Shown: positions 9,228 to 20,162 of the stretch, in pieces
How positions within the stretch are numbered: the stretch's first letter is position 1
How the letters are laid out: every line of letters begins with the position of its first letter
NCBI RefSeq assembly: GCF_024347615.1
Contig: NZ_AP025508.1
Span: forward strand, 682,001-746,000
Reading direction: 5' to 3'
Origin: Vibrio splendidus
Lineage (GTDB): Bacteria > Pseudomonadota > Gammaproteobacteria > Enterobacterales > Vibrionaceae
DNA length: 64,000 nucleotides
Notes under the pieces: model-generated
Seen by the model: only the letters and a program-made list of their open reading frames with translations
What the model was told of the DNA's origin: nothing
Databases searched by the model: none
Position numbers and translations under genes: made by a program

Positions 9228-10523
9228 ATGTCTACACAGATGTCAGTATTTTTAAGTCAAGAAGCTGCCCAGCCTCAGTGGGGAGCAAGAGCTATTTTAT
9301 CGTTTTCTGAAGCGGGAGCGACAATTCACATTGGTGAAGGCCACGATTTAGGGGCGGTTCAACGTGCTGGTCGTACGCTTGACGGACAAGGTATCGCATT
9401 GGTTTCACTTAGCGGTGAAGGGTGGGATTTAGAAAGCGTTTGGGCTTTCTACCAAGGCTACCGTGGACCAAAGAAAAAGAATGCATTGGAATGGGATACA
9501 CTTTCAGAAACCGATCAAGCTGAGCTAGAAGCTCGCATTCGCTCTACTGATTGGACTCGTGACATTATCAACAAAACCGCTGAAGAAGTGGCCCCTCGTC
9601 AATTAGCGACAATGGCTGCGGAATACATCAAGTCAGTGGCTCCTACGGGCACAGTTAAAGCGAAAATCGTTAAAGACAAAGATCTCCTAACTGAAGGTTG
9701 GGAAGGTATCTACGCGGTAGGCCGCGGCTCTGAACGTACTTCTGCAATGCTTCAACTGGATTTCAACCCTACCGGCGACGAAGACGCACCTGTATTTGCT
9801 TGTCTGGTTGGTAAAGGTATCACTTTCGACTCAGGCGGTTACAGCATCAAGCCAGGTCAATTCATGACAGCAATGAAGGCTGACATGGGCGGCGCGGCGA
9901 CTATTACGGGTGGTTTAGGTTTAGCGATTGAACGCGGCCTGAACAAGCGTATTAAGCTTATTCTATGTTGTGCAGAGAACATGATCTCGGGTCGTGCATT
10001 GAAGCTTGGCGACATCATTACTTACAAAAATGGTAAGACGGTTGAGATCATGAATACCGATGCGGAAGGTCGCTTGGTTCTTGCTGATGGTTTGATGTAC
10101 GCAAGTGCACAAAACCCTGAGTTGATCATCGACTGTGCAACGCTTACCGGCGCGGCTAAAAACGCACTGGGTAATGATTATCACGCACTATTGAGCTTCG
10201 ATGATGAGTTGTCTCACCAAGCACTAACGGCTGCAAATCAAGAGAAAGAAGGCCTATGGCCATTGCCTCTTGCTGATTTCCACCGTGGCATGTTGCCTTC
10301 AAATTTTGCTGATCTATCAAACATCAGCTCTGGTGATTACACTCCGGGTGCAAGTACCGCTGCTGCGTTCCTGTCTTACTTTGTAGACGACTACAAAAAA
10401 GGTTGGATTCACATGGACTGCGCGGGTACTTACCGTAAATCATCAAGTGATAAGTGGGCTGCAGGCGCGACCGGTATGGGTGTTCGTACACTGGCTCGTC
10501 TTCTTATCGACCAAGCAAAATAA
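9228..10523 (+). CDS. pepB: PepB, M17 leucyl-type aminopeptidase
   Basis: Cytosolic metallo-aminopeptidase of 431 residues. It has the M17 metal and substrate region [15 protein letters not shown] (about 195-209) and the family signature NTDAEGRL (about 275-282). It removes N-terminal residues from peptides during protein turnover. The N-terminal domain, about 1-160, is shorter than in PepA, as expected for PepB. A strong AAGGAG site precedes the ATG. The position between isc and ndk is conserved in Vibrio. Confidence 0.95.
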   Translation: MSTQMSVFLSQEAAQPQWGARAILSFSEAGATIHIGEGHDLGAVQRAGRTLDGQGIALVSLSGEGWDLESVWAFYQGYRGPKKKNALEWDTLSETDQAELEARIRSTDWTRDIINKTAEEVAPRQLATMAAEYIKSVAPTGTVKAKIVKDKDLLTEGWEGIYAVGRGSERTSAMLQLDFNPTGDEDAPVFACLVGKGITFDSGGYSIKPGQFMTAMKADMGGAATITGGLGLAIERGLNKRIKLILCCAENMISGRALKLGDIITYKNGKTVEIMNTDAEGRLVLADGLMYASAQNPELIIDCATLTGAAKNALGNDYHALLSFDDELSHQALTAANQEKEGLWPLPLADFHRGMLPSNFADLSNISSGDYTPGASTAAAFLSYFVDDYKKGWIHMDCAGTYRKSSSDKWAAGATGMGVRTLARLLIDQAK

Positions 10524-10534
10524 TAATAAGAGTG

Positions 10535-10554
10535 AGCGGTATTTCGATACCGCT
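10535..10554 (+). terminator. Hairpin after pepB, possible weak terminator
   Basis: Perfect 8-bp stem (AGCGGTAT and ATACCGCT) closed by a stable TTCG tetraloop, 11 bases after the pepB stop. There is no proper T run, so termination may be partial. Confidence 0.5.
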
Positions 10555-10629
10555 TATTCATCAACTCAGATCGAATGATCTCAGTAATTTCAGTATTTAA
10601 TAACAAAAAAATGAAGTGAAGGAATCCCT

Positions 10630-11064
10630 ATGGCTCTAGAAAGAACGTTCTCAATTGTTAAGCCGGATGCAGTTAAGCGTAACCTTGTTGGTGAAATCTA
10701 CCACCGCATTGAAAAAGCAGGCCTACAGATTATTGCCGCTAAAATGGTTTCTCTTACTGAAGCGCAAGCAAGTGGCTTCTATGCAGAACATGAAGGTAAA
10801 GAGTTCTTTGGACCACTAAAAGAGTTCATGACTTCTGGTCCTATCATGGTTCAAGTACTTGAAGGCGAAAATGCGATCGCTCGTTACCGTGAACTAATGG
10901 GTAAAACTAACCCAGAAGAAGCGGCTTGCGGCACTATCCGTGCTGACTACGCAATCAGCATGCGTTACAACTCAGTACACGGCAGTGACAGCCCTGAGTC
11001 TGCAGCTCGCGAAATCGAATTCTTCTTCCCTGAATCTGAAATTTGCCCACGTCCAGCTGAATAA
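10630..11064 (+). CDS. ndk: Ndk, nucleoside diphosphate kinase
   Basis: Protein of 144 residues. It transfers the gamma phosphate of ATP to other NDPs through a phospho-histidine, H117 in NSVHGSDS, the same position as in E. coli. The N-terminal [15 protein letters not shown] nucleotide-binding segment is intact. A GAAGGAA site precedes the ATG, and a strong terminator follows. Confidence 0.98.
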   Translation: MALERTFSIVKPDAVKRNLVGEIYHRIEKAGLQIIAAKMVSLTEAQASGFYAEHEGKEFFGPLKEFMTSGPIMVQVLEGENAIARYRELMGKTNPEEAACGTIRADYAISMRYNSVHGSDSPESAAREIEFFFPESEICPRPAE

Positions 11065-11087
11065 GCAGACAACAGCAAATATCAATA

Positions 11088-11114
11088 AAGGCTTCACTTC
11101 GGTGAAGCCTTTTT
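11088..11114 (+). terminator. Rho-independent terminator of ndk
   Basis: Perfect 10-bp stem AAGGCTTCAC / GTGAAGCCTT with a TTCG loop and a run of five T. Confidence 0.92.
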
Positions 11115-11151
11115 CGTATGTGGACTTTGCATTCTCGATAACCTATTTAGT

Positions 11152-11244
11152 CGTCATTCCCGAGAGCGACGTAGGAGTGTAATCGGGAATCTCTGTTAGT
11201 TGTTGGAGATTCCCGATACCTCGTTCCTCAGTTCTGGAATGACG
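11152..11244. repeat. Palindromic intergenic repeat, complete copy (family CGTCATTCC)
   Basis: A 93-base element bounded by CGTCATTCC and its inverse GGAATGACG. Inside is a perfect 12-bp inverted repeat (ATCGGGAATCTC at 11182-11193, GAGATTCCCGAT at 11206-11217), so the whole element can fold into one long hairpin. A half copy follows at 11332 and a related full copy lies at 43864. There is no coding potential, and it looks like a REP/MITE-like dispersed element. Confidence 0.75.
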
Positions 11245-11331
11245 GGCTTTGAGGAGTTCATGACCTGATAGCGATGAATGGCGGGACCATAATCTTGTGG
11301 TAAGTATTGGTGAGCTTGTGGAGATTATTTA

Positions 11332-11373
11332 CGTCATTCCCGAAAGCGACGGAGGAGCGTAATCGGGAATCTT
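11332..11373. repeat. Half copy of the CGTCATTCC palindromic repeat
   Basis: It matches the left arm of the element at 11152 at about 38 of 42 positions, but the right arm is missing. Confidence 0.7.
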
Positions 11374-11470
11374 TTCTTTAATTTAGGTATTCTCAGACCG
11401 AACAAAACAATTGTTCAAGTTTTAATCGCTTAACTTTGAATGTCTTAATAAACACAGGGTTTTACAGCGC

Positions 11471-11499
11471 TTGTTGAAGTTGCGTAAAGCCTGTACAAT
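11471..11499 (+). promoter_or_regulatory. Likely sigma-70 promoter of rlmN
   Basis: TTGTTG (11471-11476) and TACAAT (11494-11499) are spaced by 17 bases, 39 bases before the rlmN start codon. Confidence 0.5.
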
Positions 11500-11537
11500 T
11501 CGCGCCCTTAATTATTGTTCCGTCATTGAGAGGCATC

Positions 11538-12680
11538 ATGACCACAGCTAAAGTCAATCTACTCGATTTTGATCGTAAAGGTCTTCGTAAATTTTTCACA
11601 GAAGAACTGAATGAGAAAGCGTTTCGAGCAGAGCAAGTGATGAAGTGGATTTATCACTTCGGTGTCGATGACTTCGAACAAATGAACAACATCAACAAAA
11701 AATTACGTGAGAAACTGCTGCATCGCTGTGAGATTGTTGCACCTATCGTTTCTGAAGCTCAGCACTCTGCAGATGGCACCATTAAATGGGCTATGAGCGT
11801 TGGTGACCAAGACGTTGAGACGGTATACATCCCAGATGGTGACCGTGCGACGCTATGTGTATCTTCACAGGTTGGTTGTGCACTAGAATGTAAATTCTGC
11901 TCTACGGCTCAACAAGGCTTCAACCGTAACCTGAAAGTTTCAGAGATCGTTGGTCAAATCTGGCGTGCTGCACGTGAAATCGGTTTAGAGAAAGATACGG
12001 GGCGTCGTCCAATTACTAACGTCGTAATGATGGGTATGGGTGAGCCTCTGCTTAACATGAAGAACCTAATTCCATCATTAGAGCTGATGCTTGATGATCT
12101 AGGATTCTCACTGTCTAAGCGTCGTGTGACAGTATCAACATCTGGTGTTGTTTCTGGTCTTGATCAGATGACAGACAACATCGACGTAGCTCTGGCGATT
12201 TCTCTACACGCACCAAACGATGCACTACGTAGCCAAATTATGCCAATCAACGATCGTTGGGATATCCAAGATTTCCTAGCATCGGTTCGTCGTTACATTG
12301 CTTCTTCAAATGCTAACCGCGGTAAAGTAACGGTTGAGTACGTTCTATTGGATCATGTGAATGATGATATGGACCACGCTCGTGAACTTGCTGAGCTAAT
12401 GAAAGAGACGCCTTGTAAGATCAACTTGATTCCATTCAACCCTTATCCGGGTTCGCCTTACAAGAAGCCAAGCAACTCTCGTATTGATCGCTTCCAAAAA
12501 ACGCTGATGGAATACAACTACACAGTAACGGTTCGTAAAACACGTGGCGATGATATTGATGCCGCATGTGGTCAGTTGGTTGGTGATGTCATTGATAGAA
12601 CCAAGCGTACTAAAATGCTGAAAGCCGCCTCTGAAGCTAACTTAATCGCAGGTGATGTGATTCAAGTAAAAGCGGTTTAA
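11538..12680 (+). CDS. rlmN: RlmN, dual-specificity 23S rRNA/tRNA adenine-C2 methyltransferase
   Basis: Radical SAM methyltransferase of 380 residues. The CxxxCxxC cluster motif is C114, C118 and C121 (CALECKFC), and a conserved catalytic cysteine lies near 344 (DAACGQL). It makes 2-methyladenosine at A2503 of 23S rRNA and A37 of some tRNAs. The ATG at 11538 has a GAGAGG site and is preferred over an upstream in-frame TTG. It needs clusters from the nearby isc system. Confidence 0.95.
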   Translation: MTTAKVNLLDFDRKGLRKFFTEELNEKAFRAEQVMKWIYHFGVDDFEQMNNINKKLREKLLHRCEIVAPIVSEAQHSADGTIKWAMSVGDQDVETVYIPDGDRATLCVSSQVGCALECKFCSTAQQGFNRNLKVSEIVGQIWRAAREIGLEKDTGRRPITNVVMMGMGEPLLNMKNLIPSLELMLDDLGFSLSKRRVTVSTSGVVSGLDQMTDNIDVALAISLHAPNDALRSQIMPINDRWDIQDFLASVRRYIASSNANRGKVTVEYVLLDHVNDDMDHARELAELMKETPCKINLIPFNPYPGSPYKKPSNSRIDRFQKTLMEYNYTVTVRKTRGDDIDAACGQLVGDVIDRTKRTKMLKAASEANLIAGDVIQVKAV

Positions 12681-12697
12681 ATACCATTTAGATCTAA

Positions 12698-12732
12698 ACA
12701 AGCCAGAAGGATTCCTTCTGGCTTGTTGCTTT
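12698..12732 (+). terminator. Terminator of rlmN
   Basis: Perfect 13-bp stem (ACAAGCCAGAAGG and CCTTCTGGCTTGT) followed by TGCTTTTC, a somewhat broken T run. Confidence 0.75.
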
Positions 12733-13004
12733 TCTGGAAGGTGAATTTCCAAAAATTGGATTTTTTCCCCACGCTTTCTTACATTTTTCGTTAAATTTTG
12801 GACAAAACCATGAGCTGACGGTAAATTTTGTCGAAAGTGTTTTTGCCTTGTAATGGCATTAGCTTATGATTAAATAATCTTAAATTAATTTAAGTGCTCG
12901 CTTGTTACCCGATAATCGTCAATGTGTCTATTTAGGTTGGCTACTTGATAAACTAGCTTCCTGAGAAAGTCGCTCACCAACAGTGTGTGGTTTTCTACTT
13001 TAAG

Positions 13005-13091
13005 GGTTGATGAACCGGGTGACAGGAAAAATTCCACATAGTAGGTTGTAAGATTGAGCTTAAACGAAAATAAAAAATGCTCTCATCAACC
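13005..13091 (+). promoter_or_regulatory. Possible structured leader upstream of rodZ
   Basis: A perfect 9-bp pairing (GGTTGATGA at 13005-13013 with TCATCAACC at 13083-13091) encloses short possible helices ACC/GGT, GGAA/TTCC (13025-13035) and GAGC/GCTC (13056-13059, 13079-13082), giving a three-way junction shape 30 bases before rodZ. The rest of the 440-base gap (12681-13120) is AT-rich with no gene seen. No known riboswitch was recognised. Confidence 0.35.
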
Positions 13092-13120
13092 TGCAATAAT
13101 ACTTTAGAAGTTCACTCTCT

Positions 13121-14056
13121 ATGAACACAGAACAAGAAACACAAACGCAAGAAACTGTCGCTCCTGCAATTGAAGCGGGAACGCTGCTCAAAAATAAACG
13201 AGAATCTCTTGGTTTAACACAAAAGCAGATCTCTGATCGCTTGAAGCTACGCGTTACGCTTATCCAGCAAATTGAAGAAAACCAATTCGAGTCAGATCAG
13301 GTTGCCACCTTTATGCGTGGTTACATTCGTTCATACGCGAAATACGTCAATCTTGATGAAAAAGTCGTGTTGAACGCGCTTCATCATTCTGGTGATGCCC
13401 AACATCAAGAACAAGAAATGTTGAGCTTCTCTCGTAAGACTAAAACCGAGAAGCACAACAGTCGTATTATGCTCCTTACTTGGAGCATCTTTGCTGTGAT
13501 TGTGGGTATCTCCTCACTTTGGTGGTGGCAGAACCAACAGCAAGACACCTTATCTCAATCTTTAGCCAATACTGAAAGCTCGGAAGAGCTAGTGGTAGAA
13601 GAGTCGCTTGATCCTGAGCTGACTTCATTAGAAGTGATTGAAGCAGAGCAAAACACAGAGACATCTCCTGTTACTGAAAATTCTGATGAGCTTACTGAAG
13701 TGAGTTCAGCTGAAGATTCAGTAACTCTTGACCCTGTTGAAGTCATTGAAGAAGCACCAGAAGCAGCAGACGTTGCTTCGGTTACTGCGGAATCAGAGAC
13801 TGTAGCGCCTGAAGCTGTGGTTAACGAGCTAGTGATGCAGTTCTCTGCTGATTGCTGGATCCAAGTGAAAGATGCTTCGGGCAAAACGTTATCTACTGGC
13901 ATTAAAAAAGCAGGCCAAACATTAAATCTTTCTGGAACTGCACCATATAAAGTGATTCTGGGTGCGCCTGAAGGCGTATCGATGACATTTGCAAGTGAAC
14001 CTGTCGACCTTTCTGGGTATACTTCAGGCAAAGTAGCTAGAATAACCTTACCTTAG
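13121..14056 (+). CDS. rodZ: RodZ, cytoskeletal membrane protein
   Basis: Protein of 311 residues. An Xre-like helix-turn-helix domain (about 18-85) binds MreB. A single membrane helix lies at about 116-136, ending in tryptophans. A long acidic Ser/Thr/Glu-rich linker (about 140-235) leads to a C-terminal periplasmic beta domain (DUF4115). It supports rod shape and elongasome function. ispG starts seven bases after its stop, so both are in one operon, and a possible structured leader lies upstream. Confidence 0.93.
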   Translation: MNTEQETQTQETVAPAIEAGTLLKNKRESLGLTQKQISDRLKLRVTLIQQIEENQFESDQVATFMRGYIRSYAKYVNLDEKVVLNALHHSGDAQHQEQEMLSFSRKTKTEKHNSRIMLLTWSIFAVIVGISSLWWWQNQQQDTLSQSLANTESSEELVVEESLDPELTSLEVIEAEQNTETSPVTENSDELTEVSSAEDSVTLDPVEVIEEAPEAADVASVTAESETVAPEAVVNELVMQFSADCWIQVKDASGKTLSTGIKKAGQTLNLSGTAPYKVILGAPEGVSMTFASEPVDLSGYTSGKVARITLP

Positions 14057-14063
14057 AGTTAAT

Positions 14064-15185
14064 ATGCAACACGAATCTCCTATTATTCGTCGCAAATCAA
14101 CCCGTATTTATGTGGGTGATGTGCCGATCGGTGATGGTGCACCAATTGCTGTGCAATCCATGACCAACACAAGAACAACAGATGTCGCCGCGACCGTCGC
14201 TCAAATTAGAGCTTTGGAAAAAGTGGGGGCAGATATCGTTCGCGTATCTGTACCGACTATGGAGGCCGCTGAAGCTTTTAAGCTAATCAAGCAGCAGGTC
14301 TCTGTTCCTTTGGTTGCTGACATTCACTTCGACTACCGTATCGCTCTTAAAGTGGCAGAGTATGGGGTTGACTGTCTGCGTATCAACCCAGGTAACATCG
14401 GTAACGAAAGCCGCATTCGCTCTGTTGTGGATTGTGCTCGTGATATGAATATCCCGATTCGTATTGGTGTTAACGGTGGTTCTCTTGAAAAAGAGATCCA
14501 AGAGAAATACACAGAGCCTACAGCGGAAGCGCTGGTTGAATCTGCAATGCGTCACGTCGATATCCTAGACCGTCTGAACTTTGATCAATTCAAAGTCAGC
14601 GTGAAGGCTTCTGATGTATTCCTAGCCGTCGGTTCTTACCGTTTGCTTGCTAAGCAGATTGACCAACCACTTCACTTAGGTATTACTGAAGCGGGTGGAG
14701 CACGTGCTGGTTCTGTGAAATCGGCTGTAGGTTTAGGCATGTTATTGTCTGAAGGTATCGGCGATACGCTGCGTATCTCGCTAGCAGCAGATCCAATCGA
14801 AGAGATCAAAGTTGGCTTTGATATTCTCAAATCTTTGCGCATTCGCTCGCGTGGCATCAACTTCATTGCGTGTCCAAGCTGTTCTCGTCAAGAGTTCGAT
14901 GTTATCAACACCGTTAACGCCCTTGAAGAACGCTTAGAAGACATAGTGACTCCAATGGATGTCTCTATCATCGGTTGTGTCGTTAACGGCCCTGGTGAAG
15001 CTGAAGTGTCTCACTTAGGCCTTGCGGGTAGTGCTCGTAAGAGTGCCTTCTACGAAGACGGTAAGCGTCAGAAAGAGCGTTTTGACAACGATGACCTTGT
15101 CGACAAGCTTGAAGCGAAGATCCGAGCAAAAGCATCGGTGCTTGATAAAGCAAATCGCATTGATGTAGAAAACTTAGAAGATTAA
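14064..15185 (+). CDS. ispG: IspG, 4-hydroxy-3-methylbut-2-enyl diphosphate synthase
   Basis: Protein of 373 residues. It catalyses the penultimate MEP-pathway step to isoprenoids using a [4Fe-4S] cluster. Ligands C270, C273 (CPSC), C305 and E312 ([11 protein letters not shown]) fall at exactly the E. coli positions. The N-terminal half is the TIM barrel beginning at IAVQSMTNT. It lies between rodZ and hisS, the conserved gammaproteobacterial order. Confidence 0.97.
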   Translation: MQHESPIIRRKSTRIYVGDVPIGDGAPIAVQSMTNTRTTDVAATVAQIRALEKVGADIVRVSVPTMEAAEAFKLIKQQVSVPLVADIHFDYRIALKVAEYGVDCLRINPGNIGNESRIRSVVDCARDMNIPIRIGVNGGSLEKEIQEKYTEPTAEALVESAMRHVDILDRLNFDQFKVSVKASDVFLAVGSYRLLAKQIDQPLHLGITEAGGARAGSVKSAVGLGMLLSEGIGDTLRISLAADPIEEIKVGFDILKSLRIRSRGINFIACPSCSRQEFDVINTVNALEERLEDIVTPMDVSIIGCVVNGPGEAEVSHLGLAGSARKSAFYEDGKRQKERFDNDDLVDKLEAKIRAKASVLDKANRIDVENLED

Positions 15186-15255
15186 TACAACGCGATGGGG
15201 TGTGATTGTCTATTCGCACTAACACCTGGTCGTGAGAAATTACGGAATAAATACT

Positions 15256-16524
15256 GTGGCTAAAAATATCCAAGCAATTCGAGGCATGAACGACTGCCTA
15301 CCAACTCAATCACCACTGTGGCAGAAAGTAGAAAGCGCAGTTAAAAGTGTGGTGAGTGCATACGGTTACAACGAAGTACGTATGCCTATCGTTGAAGAAA
15401 CGAACCTATTTAGCCGTGCGGTTGGTGAAGAGACAGACGTTGTTTCTAAAGAGATGTACACCTTTGATGACCGTAATGGCGACAGCCTAACGCTGCGTCC
15501 AGAAGGCACAGCAGGTTGTGTACGTTCATGTATTCAAAACAGCCTTATCAACCGTGATGAGCAGCGCCTATGGTACATGGGTCCAATGTTCCGTCACGAG
15601 CGTCCTCAAAAAGGTCGTTACCGTCAATTCCACCAATGTGGTGTTGAAGTGTTTGGCCTAGACGGTCCAGACGTTGACGCAGAACTTATCATGATGACAG
15701 CACGTCTATGGCGTGAACTAGGCATCGATAAGCACGTTCGCCTCGAGCTGAACTCAATCGGTTCTCAAGAAGATCGCGTAAGCTATCGTACAGCGTTAGT
15801 GGCTTTCCTTGAGCAACACATTGATGTGTTAGATGAAGACTGCAAACGTCGCATGCACACTAACCCTCTACGTGTACTTGATACTAAGAACCCGGATGTT
15901 CAAGCTATCTTAGGTGACGCACCTCGACTATCTGAATATTTAGGTGAAGAATCGAAGCAACATTTTGCTGGTTTGTGTGAACTTCTTGACGCTGTTGGTA
16001 TCGAATACCAAGTTAATGAGCGTCTAGTACGTGGCCTAGATTACTACAACCGCACAGTATTTGAGTGGATCACTGACAGTCTTGGTGCTCAAGGTACAGT
16101 TTGTGGCGGCGGTCGTTACGATGGTCTTGTTGAGCAGCTAGGCGGCAAAGCAACCAATGCTGTTGGCTTCGCAATGGGTCTAGAGCGTCTAGTTCTTATG
16201 ATGGAAACGCTAGAGCTAACAGAAGTTCGCCGTAGCGTTGACGTATACGTGGTTGCTGCTGGCGAAGGTACTATGATCGCAGGCATGCAGTTAGCGAATC
16301 AATTACGCGATACCGTTGAAGGCGTACGCGTAATGAACCACTTCGGTGGTGGTAACTTCAAGAAGCAATTCAAGCGTGCTGACAAAGTAGGTGCTGTTGT
16401 GGCGCTGGTACTTGGTGAGAACGAAGTTGCTGACAATACAGTTGTGCTAAAAGATCTGGTTGGCGGCGAGCAAGAAACCGTGTCTCAAACGGACGTTGCA
16501 GAGAAAGTTGCTGCGCTAATCTAA
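15256..16524 (+). CDS. hisS: HisS, histidyl-tRNA synthetase
   Basis: Class II synthetase of 422 residues with a GTG start at 15256, chosen because [13 protein letters not shown] aligns with the family start; an upstream frame would add eight residues. Motif 2 appears as [15 protein letters not shown], histidine-binding parts are [13 protein letters not shown] and CGGGRYDGL, and a C-terminal anticodon-binding domain begins near 325. It charges tRNA-His. A hairpin in the following gap may reduce readthrough into yfgM. Confidence 0.96.
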   Translation: MAKNIQAIRGMNDCLPTQSPLWQKVESAVKSVVSAYGYNEVRMPIVEETNLFSRAVGEETDVVSKEMYTFDDRNGDSLTLRPEGTAGCVRSCIQNSLINRDEQRLWYMGPMFRHERPQKGRYRQFHQCGVEVFGLDGPDVDAELIMMTARLWRELGIDKHVRLELNSIGSQEDRVSYRTALVAFLEQHIDVLDEDCKRRMHTNPLRVLDTKNPDVQAILGDAPRLSEYLGEESKQHFAGLCELLDAVGIEYQVNERLVRGLDYYNRTVFEWITDSLGAQGTVCGGGRYDGLVEQLGGKATNAVGFAMGLERLVLMMETLELTEVRRSVDVYVVAAGEGTMIAGMQLANQLRDTVEGVRVMNHFGGGNFKKQFKRADKVGAVVALVLGENEVADNTVVLKDLVGGEQETVSQTDVAEKVAALI

Positions 16525-16557
16525 TTAGCCATTGAGCAAACGCTCATCATGAATATC

Positions 16558-16580
16558 AACGTCAGCACTATGCTGGCGTT
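16558..16580 (+). promoter_or_regulatory. Hairpin between hisS and yfgM
   Basis: 10-bp stem with one G-U pair (AACGTCAGCA and TGCTGGCGTT) and a three-base loop, followed by TTTAAAG. It may be an attenuating or stabilising intercistronic hairpin. Confidence 0.45.
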
Positions 16581-16603
16581 TAAAGAATTAAAGAGGACAG
16601 GAA

Positions 16604-17218
16604 GTGGAACTTTACGATAGCGAAGAGCAACAAGTTGAAGCCATTAAAGATTGGTGGAAAGAGAACGGTAAAGCCGTAATCTTTGGTGCAGTTATTGGTT
16701 TAGGCGGTCTATTTGGCTGGCGCTATTACCAAGATTCAGTCGTTGAAGCGCGTGAAGTCGCTTCAGAAGGCTACACCTCTGTAATTTCAGCTCTTGATGC
16801 TAAGGGCGTTGATGCTCAATCTGATATTCAAGCTTTTATCGACGCTAACAAAGACGCTGAATACTCTGTACTTGCTGCTATGCAATTAGCAAAAGCGCAA
16901 GTTCAAGCGGGTGACCTTGCAGCTGCACTTGAACAGCTTGAGTGGGCAAAATCGGCAACTAAGGATGCGGCACTTACGCCACTACTGACTTACCGTGCTG
17001 CACGTATCAAAGCTGAGCAAGGTGAATTTGACGCAGCATTGACTGATCTTGAAGCGATGACTGACGAATCTTGGACAGGCCGTGTTGCTGAACTGCGTGG
17101 TGATATCTCACTTCGTAAAGGCGATACAGATGCGGCTTACAGTGCTTACTCTGAAGCACAACAAGCAGCTGATGCGAGCCAAACGCTTCAAATCAAACTT
17201 GACGACCTAGCTAAATAA
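16604..17218 (+). CDS. yfgM: YfgM, SecYEG-associated periplasmic TPR protein
   Basis: Protein of 204 residues with a GTG start after an AGGACAGGA site. A short cytosolic N-terminus (LYDSEEQQVEAIKDWW) and one membrane helix (about 25-42) precede a periplasmic tetratricopeptide-like region. The family links the Sec translocon to periplasmic chaperones, and its partner PpiD would be elsewhere. It sits 10 bases before bamB, as in other gammaproteobacteria. Confidence 0.92.
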   Translation: MELYDSEEQQVEAIKDWWKENGKAVIFGAVIGLGGLFGWRYYQDSVVEAREVASEGYTSVISALDAKGVDAQSDIQAFIDANKDAEYSVLAAMQLAKAQVQAGDLAAALEQLEWAKSATKDAALTPLLTYRAARIKAEQGEFDAALTDLEAMTDESWTGRVAELRGDISLRKGDTDAAYSAYSEAQQAADASQTLQIKLDDLAK

Positions 17219-17228
17219 GGCGCTTTGA

Positions 17229-18389
17229 ATGAAGAAGATGTTTCCAAAAGCGGCGTTGTGTGCGATTGCTCTTGGCCTATTGGCTGGCTGTGCGGGTGAA
17301 GAAGACACCGTCATCATGGCGCCAGTACCAACAGTAAATAGCGAGTTCACTCCTAGTCAGGAATGGTCTACGTCGGTTGGTGATGGTGTTGGCCACTACT
17401 TTTCAAAACTAACGCCAGAATTGGCTTACGACAAAGTGTTTGTTGCGAGCCGTGAAGGTATGGTTAAAGCGCTGGACCCTGAAACAGGTAAAGAGCTGTG
17501 GAAAGTCGATCTTGAGAAAGAAGTACTGGCTCGTTTATCGGGTGGCTTAACGGCGGCTTACGGCAAAGTATTTGTTGGTTCTGAAAATGGCGAAGTGATC
17601 GCGATGGATGAATCAACTGGTGAAGAGCTGTGGCGTGTATCAGTGAATGGTGAGGTGCTTGCATCCCCAGCAACTGAAAGCAACATGGTTATTGTTCATA
17701 CCAGTCGCGGTATGTTGATCGCGTTAGATCAAGAAAGCGGCGAACAAAAATGGACGATTAGCACTGAAGTTCCAAGCCTAACACTTCGTGGCGATAGCTC
17801 GCCTGTTGCGGTTTCTGGTGGTGTATTCTGGGGGACTGCAAATGGTCGTTTAGCAGCCGCTATTGTTGACCGTGGTCAGCTTATTTGGCAACAGCCAGTA
17901 GGCACACCAAAAGGTGCAACGGAAATCGATCGCTTGGTTGATGTTGATGCATCACCGATTGTTCTTGGCGGAACCCTGTATACCGTAGGTATCAATGGTC
18001 AGCTAATCGCTATCGATCTTCGTTCTGGTAAGCCAATTTGGAAGCGTAACTACTCGTCAGCGATTGATTTAGCGAGTGATGGTAGCCGTTTGTTCGTTGT
18101 TACCGACAAAGACCATGTGGTTGCGGTTGATGCGCGTAGTGGTACTGAACTTTGGAGCACTCCATTGTTAGAAAACCGCTTACTGACAGCACCTGCTATT
18201 ATTAATGGTTATGTAGTTGTGGGTGATACAGAAGGTTATCTGCACTGGTTAGATCGTTCATCGGGTGAGTTTGTTGCTCAACAGCTCGTCGATGATAGCG
18301 GCTTTGCGGTTGCGCCAATTGAAATGCCTGAAGGCTACTTAGTGACGACTCGCAATGGCGATGTAAAGAAACTAACGATTAGCCAATAA
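17229..18389 (+). CDS. bamB: BamB, outer-membrane protein assembly lipoprotein
   Basis: Protein of 386 residues with a lipoprotein signal: LLAGC places the lipidated cysteine at 21, and the following A and G do not suggest inner-membrane retention. The rest is an eight-bladed beta-propeller with repeated PQQ-like strands (ALDPETGKELW, AMDESTGEELW, ALDQESGEQKW, AVDARSGTELW). It is a BAM complex scaffold that helps deliver barrel proteins to BamA. A terminator separates it from der. Confidence 0.95.
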   Translation: MKKMFPKAALCAIALGLLAGCAGEEDTVIMAPVPTVNSEFTPSQEWSTSVGDGVGHYFSKLTPELAYDKVFVASREGMVKALDPETGKELWKVDLEKEVLARLSGGLTAAYGKVFVGSENGEVIAMDESTGEELWRVSVNGEVLASPATESNMVIVHTSRGMLIALDQESGEQKWTISTEVPSLTLRGDSSPVAVSGGVFWGTANGRLAAAIVDRGQLIWQQPVGTPKGATEIDRLVDVDASPIVLGGTLYTVGINGQLIAIDLRSGKPIWKRNYSSAIDLASDGSRLFVVTDKDHVVAVDARSGTELWSTPLLENRLLTAPAIINGYVVVGDTEGYLHWLDRSSGEFVAQQLVDDSGFAVAPIEMPEGYLVTTRNGDVKKLTISQ

Positions 18390-18410
18390 AAGCGTGATAC
18401 AATTCACAGT

Positions 18411-18444
18411 CGGCTCCTGGTTGGTAACAGCTAGGAGCCGTTTT
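18411..18444 (+). terminator. Rho-independent terminator after bamB
   Basis: 10-bp stem with one G-U pair (CGGCTCCTGG and CTAGGAGCCG) followed by TTTTGTTG. Confidence 0.85.
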
Positions 18445-18547
18445 GTTGTTATGAATTAATAAACCGTGTGGTTATAGGTAAGAGTTTAAACTTGCGATCA
18501 AGTGCTTACCTATAACTACATTTAGAGAAGAAATTGTAGAGGTTGTT

Positions 18548-20029
18548 ATGGTACCTGTTGTTGCTCTAGTAGGGCGTCCGAATGTAGGTAAATCTACGTT
18601 ATTTAACCGATTGACTCGAACTCGTGATGCATTGGTTGCGGATTTCCCTGGCTTAACGCGTGACCGTAAATACGGTCATGCTCATTTTAGCGAGCATGAC
18701 TTTATTGTTATTGACACTGGTGGTATCGACGGTACCGAAGAAGGTGTTGAAACTAAAATGGCTGAACAGTCGCTAGCGGCGATTGATGAAGCTGATGTCG
18801 TTCTATTTATGGTAGATGGCCGTGCGGGTCTAACACCTTCAGACGTGGCTATTGCTAAGCACCTTCGTCAACTAGAAAAGCCTTCAATGCTAGTAGTAAA
18901 CAAGGTTGATGGTATCGACCCTGATGCTGCAAGTGCTGATTTCTGGCAACTAGGCGTAGAAGACATGTACCAAATCGCTGCAGCGCACGGTCGTGGCGTA
19001 ACAGCGTTGATTGATCTTGCTCTTAACCCGTTCGCAGAAGCGTTAAAAGCTGAGAATGGCGAAGTAAGCGATTTAACTGAGTTTGAAGACGAAGAAGAAG
19101 AGCAAGTTGATTTTACTGAAGAAGAAGCTGAAGAAGAATTCAAGCGCCTTCAAGATCAACCAATTAAGCTAGCGATCATTGGCCGTCCTAACGTTGGTAA
19201 ATCAACACTAACTAACCGTATTCTTGGTGAAGAACGTGTTGTCGTTTACGATATGCCAGGCACAACTCGTGACTCTATCTACATTCCAATGCAGCGTGAT
19301 GAGCGTGAATACGTTCTGATTGACACTGCAGGTGTTCGTCGTCGTAAAAATATCAACGAAACAGTAGAGAAGTTCTCAGTGGTTAAAACACTGAAAGCAA
19401 TTGAAGATGCTAACGTTGTATTGCTGCTTATTGATGCTCGAGACAACATCTCTGATCAAGATTTAAGCTTGTTAGGCTTTGCGTTGAATGCTGGTCGTTC
19501 AATTGTTATTGCAGTAAACAAGTGGGATGGTCTAGACAGCGATGTTAAAGATCGCGTTAAGAAAGAACTAGACCGTCGTTTAGGTTTCGTTGATTTCGCA
19601 CGTATTCACTTTATCTCTGCACTTCACGGTACAGGTGTTGGTCACTTGTTTGAATCTGTTCAAGAAGCTTACAAGTCAGCAACGACTCGTGTTGGTACTT
19701 CTGTGCTAACTCGTATCATGAAGATGGCGACTGATGATCACCAACCGCCTATGGTTCGTGGCCGTCGTGTTAAATTGAAATACGCGCACGCTGGTGGCTA
19801 CAACCCACCGATTATCGTTATCCACGGTAACCAAGTACGTAACTTGCCAGATTCATACAAACGATTCTTGATGAACTACTACCGTCGTTCACTAGAGATT
19901 ATGGGTACACCTATTCGCATTCAATTCCAGAACAGCGAGAACCCATTTGAAGCTAAGACAACCAAGCTGACAATTTCTCAAGAACGTAAACGTAAGCGTA
20001 TGATGAGCATGGTTAAAGGTCGTAAGTAA
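18548..20029 (+). CDS. der: Der (EngA), double-domain ribosome-assembly GTPase
   Basis: Protein of 493 residues with two tandem GTPase domains. Each has a GRPNVGKS P-loop, at 9-16 and near 210-217, with DTGG/DTAG and NKVD/NKWD motifs. An acidic linker (about 175-200) joins them, and a KH-like domain ends the protein, followed by a basic tail ([15 protein letters not shown]). It is essential for 50S subunit maturation. A terminator follows. Confidence 0.97.
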   Translation: MVPVVALVGRPNVGKSTLFNRLTRTRDALVADFPGLTRDRKYGHAHFSEHDFIVIDTGGIDGTEEGVETKMAEQSLAAIDEADVVLFMVDGRAGLTPSDVAIAKHLRQLEKPSMLVVNKVDGIDPDAASADFWQLGVEDMYQIAAAHGRGVTALIDLALNPFAEALKAENGEVSDLTEFEDEEEEQVDFTEEEAEEEFKRLQDQPIKLAIIGRPNVGKSTLTNRILGEERVVVYDMPGTTRDSIYIPMQRDEREYVLIDTAGVRRRKNINETVEKFSVVKTLKAIEDANVVLLLIDARDNISDQDLSLLGFALNAGRSIVIAVNKWDGLDSDVKDRVKKELDRRLGFVDFARIHFISALHGTGVGHLFESVQEAYKSATTRVGTSVLTRIMKMATDDHQPPMVRGRRVKLKYAHAGGYNPPIIVIHGNQVRNLPDSYKRFLMNYYRRSLEIMGTPIRIQFQNSENPFEAKTTKLTISQERKRKRMMSMVKGRK

Positions 20030-20047
20030 ACCTTTCCAATAGATTTG

Positions 20048-20076
20048 ATACCCGAGCCTGTCTCGGGTATTTTTTT
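20048..20076 (+). terminator. Rho-independent terminator of der
   Basis: Perfect 9-bp stem (ATACCCGAG and CTCGGGTAT) with a T run of seven. Confidence 0.93.
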
Positions 20077-20162
20077 AAGCAAAATTCACGTTAAGCCATA
20101 ACCTCATATCTCCATATCGTGATGGGTTAACGAATTAGACTCAATTTCAAAAGAAGAACGAT

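Noticed and set aside
12681..13120. Missing pilF/pilW gene between rlmN and rodZ, as in E. coli-type order
   Set aside because: The gap is too short and has no remnant; in Vibrio pilF is normally located elsewhere, so this is not a deletion scar.
13555..14031. 158-residue ORF on the minus strand inside rodZ
   Set aside because: Low-complexity Ser/Thr-rich shadow of the acidic linker of RodZ.
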